Assembly: GCA_047967505.1 (NCBI GenBank)
Contig: CM106538.1
Direction: 5' to 3' (one strand)
Source of the DNA: Dipteris shenzhenensis
Lineage: Eukaryota; Polypodiophyta; Polypodiopsida; Gleicheniales
DNA length: 64,000 nt
In this document: positions 55,216-64,000 of the stretch, in pieces
Numbering within the stretch: the first letter of the stretch is position 1
Layout of the letters: every line of letters starts with the position of its first letter
Translations under genes and position numbers: made by a program
The notes under the pieces: model-generated
Seen by the model: the letters and a program-made list of their open reading frames with translations, nothing else
What the model was told of the DNA's origin: nothing
Database searches by the model: none

Positions 55216-57887
55216 TCATTCCTTGACCTTGTTCTCTTCCTCCTGCATATGAGCATCTGCATAGATGTTAGACATCAAGACATATGTTGCAGCATCCTTT
55301 TCATCCAATTGCACAGCATGTTCAAAGGCCAGTCTTCCAAGCTCCACATTACCCCACTTTCGACAAGAACCCAACACCATATGCCAGACCACAAGATTAG
55401 GATGAAAAGGCATATTCTTCAGCATCACTACTGCCTGGTCTAATTGGCCTGCGCGGCCAAGGAGATCAACCATGCCAGTGTGATGCTCGATAGTTGGAAT
55501 GATGCCGTAGTCTTTGCTCATGGTTTCAAAATACTTCTGGCCCTGATCCACTAGACCCGTGTGACTGCATACAGTAATAACGATAGAGAAAGTAACCCCA
55601 CCTGGCTTTACTCCTTCTGCTCTCATTCTCTCAAGCATATGGAAAACAGTTTCACTTTCTCCTAGCTGGGCATATCCTGTGATTAATGCATTCCATGAGA
55701 CCTCATTTCGGATTGGCATCTTGTCAAACACTTCCTGTGCTTTTGCAAGCGAGCCACATTTGGCATACATATCCACCAAGGTGCTGCCAATAAAAATATC
55801 TCTTTCCAACCCCTTGTTCACTATTTCAGCGTGTATTTCTCTGCCCTTGTCTATAGCTCCCATAATGCCACAAGCTTTCAAGCTGCAAACAAATGTAACA
55901 GCATCTGGAGAGAACCCCTCCAGCTGCATCTGTCCAAAACAGTTTAGAGCTTCCTCATCAAGCCCATGCTCAGCGTATCCTGCAATCAGTGCAGTCCACG
56001 AGACCTCATTTCGAATCAGCAGCTTGTCAAACTCTTCACGTGCTTTCACAAGCAAGCCACATTTGGCATACATATCCACCAAGGCACTACCAATTAAAAG
56101 ATCTCTTTCGAGCCCCTTTCTCACGATCTCCACATGTATTTCTTGGCCCTTGTATATGGCTCCAATGCTGCCACAAGCTTTCAAGCTGCAAACAAATGTG
56201 GTAGCGTCTGGAGAGAGACCTTCTAGTTGCATCTGTTCGAAACAGCTCAGTGCTTCGTCACCAAGCCCATGCTCAGCATATCCTGCAATGAGTGCAGTCC
56301 ATGAGACCTGGTTTCGAACTGGCAGCTTGTCAAATGCTTCCCGTGCTTTTGCAATCGAACCACATTTGACATACATATCCACCAAGGTGCTGCCAACAAA
56401 AACATCTGTTTCGAGTCCCTTCCCGGCAATCTCCACCTGTAATTTTTGGCCCTTGTCTATGGCTCCTATGCTGCCACAAGCTTTCAAGCCACAAACAAAG
56501 GTGACACCACTTGGAGAGAGACCTTCTAGTTTCATCTGTTTAAAAAGATCCAGCGCTTCTTCATCAAGTCCGTGATCAGCATATCCTGCCATTAATGCAT
56601 TCCACGAAACCTCATTTCGCACTGGCAACTTGTCAAAAGTTTCCTGTGCTTTTGCAAGCAAGCCACATTTGGCATACATGTCCACCAAGGTGCTGCCAAC
56701 AAAAAGACCCGTCTCTAATCCTTTTCTGGCAATCTCTGTGTGTATTTCTCGGCCTCTTTCTGCATCTTTCAGCCTACCACAAGCCTTCAATAGGGCCACG
56801 AAAGTATAACTGCTAGGACCTACAGAATCCTCTTGCATTTTCTGGTAAAGGTTGAGGGCATGCTGTGATTCCCCACATTCAATATAACCCATGATAAGAG
56901 AAGTCCAAGAATACACGTTCCGATCAACCAACTTATTAAAAACCCGCTGAGCATCACACAAGCTTCCAAGTTGGACAAGCATTGGGACGAGGTAGTTCCC
57001 AAGAAATCTGTGATCTTCCAGCCCCCTTTTGCGAACGTAGGCATACAAGCGCTTTGTACACGCTAAATTTTTTTTGGTTTTGCACTTATGCAAGATGCAT
57101 ATAAGGTTCTCAACTGAAGGCAGCTGGGGCATCCGTTCCATAGACGTGAGTGCCTCCTCTAAGCTGATAGATCCCCAGCCAGTCTTCTCTCGCAGTTCTT
57201 GTGCCTTGAAAATATTCACCTGTACTCCAGACCGGGCCTTGCCACAGTCCTCGACCAAGCCATGGGCTTGGACCTGACCAGTGGATGCTTTGGCCTTTTT
57301 CTGGAGCATGTCTTTATCCCAACCCGGATTGTACGAGACGTCTATGCGTCGCGACTCCTTGGTCATCGTAAGCTTGAAATCTGAAGATCTTGGATTTGTC
57401 TATCGTTAACATTCGCAACAGACCCGTCAGACTAGCCAATGTACAGCTCTACCTGTGCAAATTATTCAGTTCACACTCGTCGCACACTTACTTTGCCCTT
57501 TAGGTTGTCACAAAACGGGGAGTCATCCGTGAAGTAGCACCCTGTGCCTGAGCTACCTAACCACAATGAAAACCGTTTCAGAACTGCTTGCCAGTAGAAA
57601 ATATATTAATGACGTTTCTCAAATTTCAATCGTTGCATACCCGCATGCGAGCATTCTGCCGCGACCGCTCGACTGTCCTTGGAGGAAGCCATCTGAAAGC
57701 TAGGACTTGATAGCCTGCGCAGATGAGCTGCCAACCAGTCGGCGTGTGGATCTCCGCAACGAAAAGCACGCGGCGTACGCACCAAAATAGGGCTGCATAG
57801 TTTCGTTGAGGTTGAATGGGATGCATGACAAAGATCCCTGCCTTCTCCTCCTCCTCCTCCTCCTGCTGCTGTAAGAGAGTTCATCAT
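55216..57887 (-). CDS. PLS-class pentatricopeptide repeat (PPR) protein, E-type, probably organellar
   Basis: One uninterrupted frame, 55216-57366, gives 716 residues. P, L and S repeats run from about residue 85 to 620, including four modules of exactly 101 residues with GSTLVDMYAKCG near residues 225, 326, 427 and 528. An E1-like end follows (HPNLVVWHMVLGSCRKWGN ... DAATYVLMSNIYADAHM). The protein stops soon after (QEEENKVKE); no DYW domain is present. An upstream exon is likely: 57641-57887 joins 57380 through a 260-base intron (GTATGC...TTCAG) in phase and adds 87 residues rich in Ser, Arg and Ala, like an organellar transit peptide (total 803 aa). Family members bind organellar RNA and guide editing, splicing or stability. 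Without exon 1 the start would be the ATG at 57366. Confidence 0.88.
55500..56730. repeat. 303-bp tandem coding repeats inside the PPR gene
   Basis: The word TCCACCAAGG-GCTGCCAA-AA (plus strand) stands at 55772, 56075, 56378 and 56681, each exactly 303 bases apart. Long stretches between are also alike, for example CCACATTTGGCATACATATCC and AAGCTTTCAAGC. Each unit encodes one P-L-S triplet of 101 residues. Such even spacing and similarity suggest recent duplication or gene conversion within the gene. Confidence 0.88.
57381..57640 (-). other. Predicted intron of the PPR gene
   Basis: The donor GTATGC (57640) and acceptor ATCTTCAG (57381) leave phase-1 exons that fit together (G|AT gives Asp). 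The frame upstream of the acceptor is closed by stops in the intron. RNA evidence is lacking. Confidence 0.5.
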
Positions 57888-58440
57888 CAACTTCGCGATA
57901 GCGAAGAGGGCAAAGATATCAATGGGCGGAGGAGAAAGATTTGATGGTGAATTTGGGATTGGAAACAAGGGAGCAAATCGTGGGCCTTTAATAGGTCGTT
58001 CCGGCGATTGCTATGATCTATCGCAGCCAAAAACTCAGATGGTTCCTGCAAATCTAATAGTGTAGACTGTAGCGTTGCAGGTGCCGAGATGGGAATTTTC
58101 CCTCTCCACCGGGCTCAAAGTTCAAACTGTTTTGAGGATGAAATCAGAGTTCTTCCACCTTTGCTGGTGATTGCCATGGGCGTTGGCATTCTTCCTAGCC
58201 AAGCATAGCTCCCCTATTCTTTCATTTTTGGCCTCCCTTAAGATAAGAAGCTAAAATGCAGTGGTTTTTGGCCTCCCACACAGGGCGGCCTAAGTGAAGG
58301 CGAAGGCGATTTAGAAGCGAAAATGGCCTTTTTTATTTTTTTTTAATCACGGTTTTTTCTTGCTATTTGGATCTCCTGCAAGCCTTATGAATGATTTATT
58401 ATCATTCACCTTGTTTAAATATTTCTAGCTTTTTTGTGAT
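57888..58440. other. Presumed 5' flank/promoter of the PPR gene
   Basis: The sequence between the first ATG (57887) and 58440 is not repetitive. The exon 1 frame stays open upstream to 57968 but without an ATG. No TATA box could be placed with confidence. Confidence 0.35.
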
Positions 58441-58700
58441 TCTTTGAGGCTCCACTCTTTCTTCCCCCTTTCTCTCTTGTTTCTATTTTGCTCCCCCTTT
58501 TTCTGGGCCACTTATTGTGAATCCCTTCACGGTTCAACTTGTTTAAGGCAGGCAGCATCTCGTCTCTATCTTCTCTATCTCTTCCTTATACTCCTTAAAG
58601 AGAAGGGTGCCATGTGGTGCTCAATGGGACACCCTTTCTTGCATGGTGAGGCCATCCACGTGTCATGCTTGAGACAAGAGATGAAACCGCCTTCCAAAAC
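58441..58700. other. Unassigned stretch with a short open frame
   Basis: The plus frame 58444-58719 starts with a hydrophobic Phe/Leu-rich stretch from a TC-rich tract and has no recognised domain. I do not support a gene here. Confidence 0.35.
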
Positions 58701-58717
58701 GAAGGATTTTTCGCCAT

Positions 58718-58882
58718 AGCTCTATCCCATCGGTCAAACATGTGTTGACTCGTTGCTTTAACTCTATCCCACTGGCCATTGCCTTAACTCTATCCCGCCA
58801 ACTTGCTATCCCCACGGGTCATCACCATAGCTCTATCCCCACGGGTCGTCGCCATACCTCTATCCCCATGTCCATAGCATAG
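58718..58882. repeat. CTCTATCCC tandem word repeats, ~30-bp period
   Basis: CTCTATCCC occurs about six times, later as CATAGCTCTATCCCCACGGGTC and CCATACCTCTATCCCCA at intervals of roughly 30 bases. It lies directly before the gypsy-like element and may belong to its LTR or leader. Confidence 0.75.
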
Positions 58883-59026
58883 CTCTGGGAACACAAAAAT
58901 CAAGAAAAAGCACATGAAAATTGGGACCCCGAGCATTAAGAAATGATGAAATTTGATGCCGCCCCTTGACCCCGCGTCGAGGCAAACTCAACCTAGAATT
59001 GGGGCATCAACTGCACAAACTAACAC

Positions 59027-59972
59027 ATGCACTTGAGATCAGGAAGAATCCTAGGAGCTAACCTAAAGCACAAAGATAGTGCCTCAAACAACATTCTATC
59101 TAGCTACATGCCAAGTTTCACAACAGTCAGGATCCCTAATACTTGGTGCCCACTCAATGCACGGACTGAGTTGTCCAGCTCTGAAGATTCAATGAGCTTT
59201 GACGGAGAGATGGGTGAAAATCCCAACCTTAGAGCATTTGTAGCTCCAAACTCTAGTTCAGTATGTCCTCAGTCACCTACTCCTTCCACAACATCTCGAA
59301 TATGAGTCTCATTTGTAGACATGCTAGGAAGGTTTGGTCTGACTGACCCACCCGCAGAAATGGTGAACCCATTCACTGGGCAAACTAGGGCAACGATAAT
59401 GCCTTAAGTGATGGCCCAACCACTGATGTCAGAAGCAATACTCAGGGAACCAAGCCCCACGATACCTAATGGCAATCAACCCCCGTCGTGCCAATTCTTT
59501 GATGATAGACAATCCTATGGGGATGGAGTTGGACCTACATTCTCACAAGGGCTCCAAATACTAGAGAAAAGGGGGCAGAGGAGTCCTTGAAGGCCCACAA
59601 TTAAGACCCTCCACCTCAAAAGCCCCTTTGATGCCTCCTTGGCAACAAAACATGGGAGATATTTCCTACCCAACAAGTGCCCCTTATAGGGATATGCCTG
59701 CACGAAACATACCACTCCCTAGAGGACCTCCAGTCCAACCTGTTAGGCCCAACCTGACCCAAGTCACAATGCAAATGCCTACTAGTGGGCCCGGATCCTC
59801 CCATCCGAGCCGCGTGCCATCAAATCCATGGAACCCTTCATCAAGACCACCAATGTATGGGATAGGGCCCACCATTCCACAACCTCCTCCTGTATTGCAA
59901 ATGGTCTTTACGAACGAAGCTATGAGAATCCTAGTGCAAGCACTAGGAAGGGGTCCAATGCTCCACCACTAA
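59027..59972 (+). pseudogene. Gypsy-like gag N-terminal region, Pro-rich, broken
   Basis: MHLRSGRILGANLKHKDS opens a frame of 92 codons. Further plus-strand frames follow (59408-59590 and 59628-59972), rich in Pro, Ser, Asn and Met (MPPWQQNMGDISYP, PLPRGPPVQPVRPNL). Frameshifts join them. The MHLRSGR type of start is common in plant gypsy gag proteins. Confidence 0.6.
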
Positions 59973-60019
59973 GGAAGGGATACCAACCCCTCAAGGAGCA
60001 AGCCTATCACAATCTCCAA

Positions 60020-60252
60020 GCTAATCACGAAGTTTGTAGGAGAAGGAGACCCAGTTTCCCATGTTGAGAGATTTGAACAAATCTGTGAGACCTTTGGTGA
60101 TATCAGGAATCTAGACAAGGTCAATGCTTTTAGCTTGAGTCTTGATGGCAAGGCTGGACAATGGTTTAGAGCCTTAAACCCTGAGGAGAAATTAAATTGG
60201 GACACATTGCATAAATCTTTCATTGTGGGGTTTGCCCCGAGTGCTCCCAATT
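60020..60252 (+). pseudogene. Retrotransposon gag domain
   Basis: The frame reads KFVGEGDPVSHVERFEQIC, DIRNLDKVNAFSLSLDGKA, GQWFRALNPEEKLNWDTL, HKSFIVGFAPS. This fits the Retrotrans_gag family (G-DP..H...FE..., L.G.A..WF..L....I..W..L...F...F). It stops at TAA after SAPN, and the continuation LALRALKESFVALK follows. Gag would form the particle around the RNA. Confidence 0.85.
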
Positions 60253-60779
60253 AACTAGCTTTGCGTGCATTGAAAGAATCATTTGTTGCATTGAAAATTA
60301 ATAATCTTCAAACTTTTACATTAATGCATGCAGCATGATAACTCATTTGCATTTCATGTAAAGATGCCTAGGGTTATCTTGAGAATGATTGAAAAATGCC
60401 TCCCTCTCATGTTATTAATGCCATTAAGCGTGATGCGCATGAACATTTTTATCCAATGTAGCATTAGTAGTTGAGCTATTGGCTCATAAGTGAGCCTAGT
60501 GAGTTGCTTCACTGACGATGGCATAGATATCCTACTTGACATGCCATTGTTACATCATGGCCAAGTAGCCATGGACCCTAAACTTGAAGGTGAGTCCTTA
60601 GTAGATGTATTTCCACAATATATATGGGCCTCGAGATCATTTTGTCACGATGTGAACCCCATGACAGGATGAGAGATGTGCAGCTTCTACCACGCTTTGT
60701 CATAGGGCTACAAGATGCGAAGCTGCATGATCATCTGTTTGCTATGAATCTCACATCATTTGAGCTATGCAATAAGCAG

Positions 60780-61854
60780 CAATACGCTTAGGGGATAACA
60801 TGAGGGAGAAGCCCCAAAAGGATAAATCCTTAGGTTCCTCTGATATGTCCCAAATAGAACAGGCTTTAATCTCAGAAGCAACTAAGGATGCAAGCATGGC
60901 GCCCAAGGTGCTCAACATAGAAGAGTTGGCCACAGATCTATTAAACAAGTTGAGCCAACCATGGAAGATAGAAGCACCAAAAGATGCTCCTAGAAACCCC
61001 CATTTATTTCCACAAAGAGATAACATTGGTGTGGGGTTTGCAATGGAAATCATCTCACTAAGGAATGTTCTCATCTTACAGCCAAGCTAGCACTCTACTG
61101 TGCCCATTGTGTTCATTGGGCAAATCATGACACATCTCAATGTCATTATCCTAGGGTGATTCCTCAACCCATGTATCAACAAAGACCACATCTTCCATTT
61201 CTTGTACCATCCAATCCATTCAATCAAGCACAATTGGCAATACAAGGAGCCACATTAGCCAATCAAGGGCAATTTAGGGCTCAAAATATTCCATTACCCC
61301 CGCCAGTACTGGGAACTCAACCACCACCACCACGAATTACTCCCTTGAATCAAGTATTGGTGGAAGAGCTTCCTAGTGATTGGGGAGACCCCAAACCTAC
61401 CTTTAGTGGAAATAACTATGCCCAAAATGGTGACAATGCAAATCAGTCTAGCATTATAAGTCACTACATTATACATGATGGCCAATGCATTCCAGTCTAT
61501 CAGACATCATTGATTCCTCAAAAAATGGGATATATGAACAACCTGGACAAGACACCACCCATTCAATGCCATACGTGTCAAGGGCCACACTCAGTCAATG
61601 AGTGTCCATATAAGGGGGAATCTAATCAGCCAACCACATGTGCACCAGCGTCTAATACACCACCGCCATTGTGCACTGTGTGTAGTGTGGACCATCTTTT
61701 TAAGGATTGCTCGATGAGAAGGCCATCTAAGTCTATAGGCCTTAACTTGTTAAGCATTGAGAGAGGCCAAGTATCATCAGTATCCTTGAATGTAATCACG
61801 AGGTTACAACCTAAAGCCCTTACTAAAGAGCTTCGCAAACAAGTAAAGGGATAA
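60780..61854 (+). pseudogene. Gypsy-like gag C-terminal region with cysteine knuckles
   Basis: After the frame 60800-61090 (DKSLGSSDMSQIEQALISEA), a knuckle pair bridges a frameshift near 61040 (CNGNHLTKEC, then CAHCVHWANHDTSQC). The frame 61156-61854 is Pro/Gln-rich and carries CHTCQGPHSVNEC and CTVCSVDHLFKDC. Both have spacing C-x2-C-x3-H-x4-C, one residue shorter before the His than the standard knuckle. Nucleic-acid binding is the expected role. Confidence 0.65.
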
Positions 61855-62391
61855 GGTAGCATATCATAGCCTAGAGAGGCAACTGAATCAGCACAAGTAA
61901 GCACCAAGGGTGCAACAAAGATTGGGAAGGGAAAAAATAAGGTCATCATCCAAGATGGGTCAAATGAAGATACAACCTCCCTAGTAACATCACTTTTCTC
62001 TAGTGATACTGTCTCAAATAGTACTAGCAACAACCACCTGCATGAGGTGAATGAAGGAACGATAACGACTTTAACCCATGGCCAAGCCACAACACCTAAG
62101 GGTCATAGTAAATATCCCAACCCATGGGTGGGGAAAAAAGGTCTCACTGCTGCGGATAAATTGATACACAAGTGTTAAGAGGAATGTGACTAGAGGCTCA
62201 AGGCAAGCAAGATTGCTGCTGATATAATTTATCCAAGACATGAGATAAACACTTGAGTCTCAAAAGCCTTGCAAATACCTGAAAGAGTAAATGAAGAAGG
62301 TGTTTCATGCCCTTCAACAGAGGGATCCACCCTAATGCAACGGATGTTTGAAGAAGACCCTGCCTTGCAAAAACTAGAGGAGGATGACAAA

Positions 62392-62790
62392 ATGTCCTTA
62401 TATGGCTTAGAAGAGTTGAAATCAATAGGCAGGGAACCTATCACACTAATCCTCAAGACATCGCAAGGTTAGCCTCATTCCTGTCCACTGAGATCAAGAT
62501 GCCCATCGCGACACTGTTATGGGGAAATCCTGCTGTGAGAGACCTCTAGGATGGATGCCAATCCACAAATCTGGAGAATGTTGAAATCATGTCCTTATAT
62601 GGCTTAGAAGAGTGAAATCAATAGGTAGGGAACCTAATACTGGGTCCTTGAGACATCGCAAGGTTAGCCTCATTCCTGTCCACTGAGATCAAGATGCCTA
62701 TCACGACACTATTATGAGGTAATCCTACTCTATGGAGAGACCTCTCGGATTGGATGAATGGGTAAATAGTGACACCCTAATCCACAAATC
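62392..62790. repeat. 197-bp tandem duplication inside the gypsy-like element
   Basis: ATGTCCTTATATGGCTTAGAAGAG stands at 62392 and 62589. GACATCGCAAGGTTAGCCTC and TCCTGTCCACTGAGATCAAGATGCC follow in both, then GGTAATCC/GGAAATCC and GAGAGACCTCT. The second copy is longer by an extra segment at its end. The duplication breaks the polyprotein frame. Confidence 0.85.
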
Positions 62791-62834
62791 CCGAGAATCT
62801 TGAATCTCGCAATCAAGCTCAAGAGCTTCCAAGG

Positions 62835-63197
62835 GTGCCAATCAAAAAATTGGGCCAATACTTTGAGAGTGATGACATGAATGCAATGTTACCCATCTCC
62901 TTCCATGATCAAAAAGCTATGGCAATCACGAAACAATGTTGGGAAAAGTGGGGAAGTCTCGACCGAGAGAGTACTTCCTTGGTAGTTAAATTAGCTGATG
63001 GAGGCATGGATCATCCCATAGGAGTACTAAAGGACATCAAAATCAAAACCTTTGATCTCACATATCAGGTGTGCCTTGCTATAATGGATTTCCAAAACAA
63101 CCCTGGGTATGAGAATATACTAGACAGACTTTTCTTGCGTATGGCAAGATTGATCCATGATTGGTGCTCCAATAATATTTATCTAAGGAAAGATTAG
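62835..63197 (+). pseudogene. Retropepsin-like (gypsy protease) segment
   Basis: A 120-codon frame contains SLVVKLADGGMDHPIGVLKD, KIKTFDLTYQVCLAIMDF and ILDRLFLRMARLIHDW. Plant gypsy proteases have the same run: ..LADG....P.GV..D......F.....F.V.D......P.ILGRPFL...ALID. The catalytic D-[ST]-G would stand upstream, where the sequence is rearranged, and is not seen. LDRLF replaces LGRPF. A dead protease. Confidence 0.7.
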
Positions 63198-63392
63198 CAA
63201 GTTGTGAGGATTGATCTCCAAACATGGAAGGCTCACACTAGGTCTGAAAATCTATTTGCAATTGAATCGGATACCATCAATAGATCTGTGCCGATAAAGC
63301 TAGTTAAAAAATATGAGAAAGAGGACAATGAGAAGAGGCTTGATGAACCTTGGTGTGCTCCTTTATAAAAACTAGAGGACTCACTTAATTGG

Positions 63393-63912
63393 ATGCATAC
63401 ACTAGCGACAACAAATCTACCAACTGCTGAGGGCACTCAGACGATGCACCTTGATGATGAACAACTTAAATCCATTACACCTTTTCACGACATAAGAGCA
63501 GTACTACCTAATCAAATTGTTGGCCAAGTACACCTTGAAGTATGTGATTCTGAAATTCAATCCATAGAGGGTACCTCTATCAAGGTTATTGGTTCTTTAA
63601 TGTTGAATGCTTCCTTGGACAATTACATTGTGCCTTGCAAGGTTTTACAACTCCTTTCACATTGTGCCTTGCAAGTTTTTTGTGTCTTGCACAGGTACCT
63701 TAATGGAAGCCGCCATTCTTGGTAAAAGTTGGATCCAAGACACTTACGAAGGATTATTTGGTGATGAGTCAACCCAACAAGATGTGCTAAGTAACACCAA
63801 CTGGCCCAACATTCAAGTATCAACATCAACATCCACTTCCACTTCTCAACCTCGGCAAGGACCTCACCAACAAAAACAAATAAGAAGAGCAACCAAGCAA
63901 ATATGGGTCTAA
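63393..63912 (+). pseudogene. Gypsy-like polyprotein remnant
   Basis: Two overlapping frames (63393-63725 and 63607-63912) read LKSITPFHDIRAVLPNQIVG, EGTSIKVIGSLMLNASLD and, after a frameshift, FFVSCTGTLMEAAILGKSWI, then a Ser/Thr repeat (STSTSTSTSQPRQG). The shape suggests a second protease-like or linker region, but I cannot name it. It runs into the window end. Confidence 0.4.
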
Positions 63913-64000
63913 AAGGATCTATTGAAGGCTCAAGGATACTTTGAGGGTGAATCATATTTGATTCCAAAGAAACCTCAACATATGAAGCCACCCCCTCCTC

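Larger units (their letters stand above)
58920..64000 (+). mobile_element. Ty3-gypsy-like retrotransposon, decayed, cut by the window end
   Basis: Plus-strand domains in order: an MHLRSGRIL start (59027), a Pro-rich region, a retrotransposon gag domain (about 60020-60252), cysteine-rich knuckles (61030-61740), a retropepsin-like segment (62830-63200) and a further region to the edge. Reverse transcriptase and integrase would lie beyond 64000. Frameshifts and stops break every part. No LTR or primer-binding site was recognised at the left side. The protease wording (LADGG...PIGVL.D and ...I.DRLF...A) is of the plant gypsy type. Confidence 0.78.

Noticed and set aside
55679-56575. Plus-strand frame of 298 codons opposite the PPR gene
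   Set aside because: It is an antisense shadow of the PPR repeats; its own repetition mirrors the 303-bp units.
1-64000. tRNA or rRNA genes
   Set aside because: No cloverleaf with A/B-box order and no ribosomal signature was recognised by eye; a tRNA scan would be needed to exclude them.

Overview
This window is nuclear DNA of a land plant. It holds one intron-containing R2R3-MYB gene, one large PLS-class PPR gene, and plant-type transposons (CACTA/Tnp2, Ty1-copia, Ty3-gypsy, an L1-like LINE with DUF4283, MITEs). The style of the PPR protein and the low gene density in old transposon debris suggest a fern. That is an inference from family resemblance, not a proven identification.

Layout. 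0.5-2.8 kb: a heavily decayed Ty1-copia element on the minus strand. 4.5-6.9 kb: a very long purine-rich tract. 8.5-9.1 kb: a copia-like LTR (minus). 10.9-14 kb: several diverged tandem repeats. 16.2-22.1 kb: a CACTA (En/Spm) transposon on the minus strand with a legible 9-exon Tnp2-DUF4218-DUF4216 gene, broken by stops and an 11-bp duplication. Its 3' end carries a nested 246-bp MITE with a 9-bp target-site duplication and an oppositely oriented, intron-less tnp2 fragment. 24.5-25.7 kb: the MYB gene (three exons, 327 aa). 26-43 kb: transposon debris with fold-back MITEs, a gypsy RNase H fragment, a copia gag fragment interrupted by a MITE, large direct repeats and a nearly perfect 149-bp tandem duplication. 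43.1-43.6 kb: a 559-bp fold-back element. 44.10-44.18 kb: a U6 snRNA-like sequence. 44.9-46.1 kb: a copia remnant with LTR and primer-binding site. 48.9-53.8 kb: an almost full-length but dead LINE with poly(A) tail. 54.7-57.9 kb: the PPR gene (minus), with internal 303-bp repeats and a tandemly duplicated 3' end. 59 kb to the window end: a decayed Ty3-gypsy-like element (gag, zinc knuckles, protease), cut by the window edge.

Only the MYB gene (nuclear transcription factor) and the PPR gene (presumed organellar RNA-binding protein) look intact, and both sit in short islands of richer, less repetitive sequence. Nothing indicates that they act together. I found no convincing new multi-gene system. 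The most interesting structures are the CACTA element and its nested insertions, the fold-back elements that could give hairpin RNAs, the homogenised 101-residue modules of the PPR protein with its duplicated tail, and the U6-like locus.
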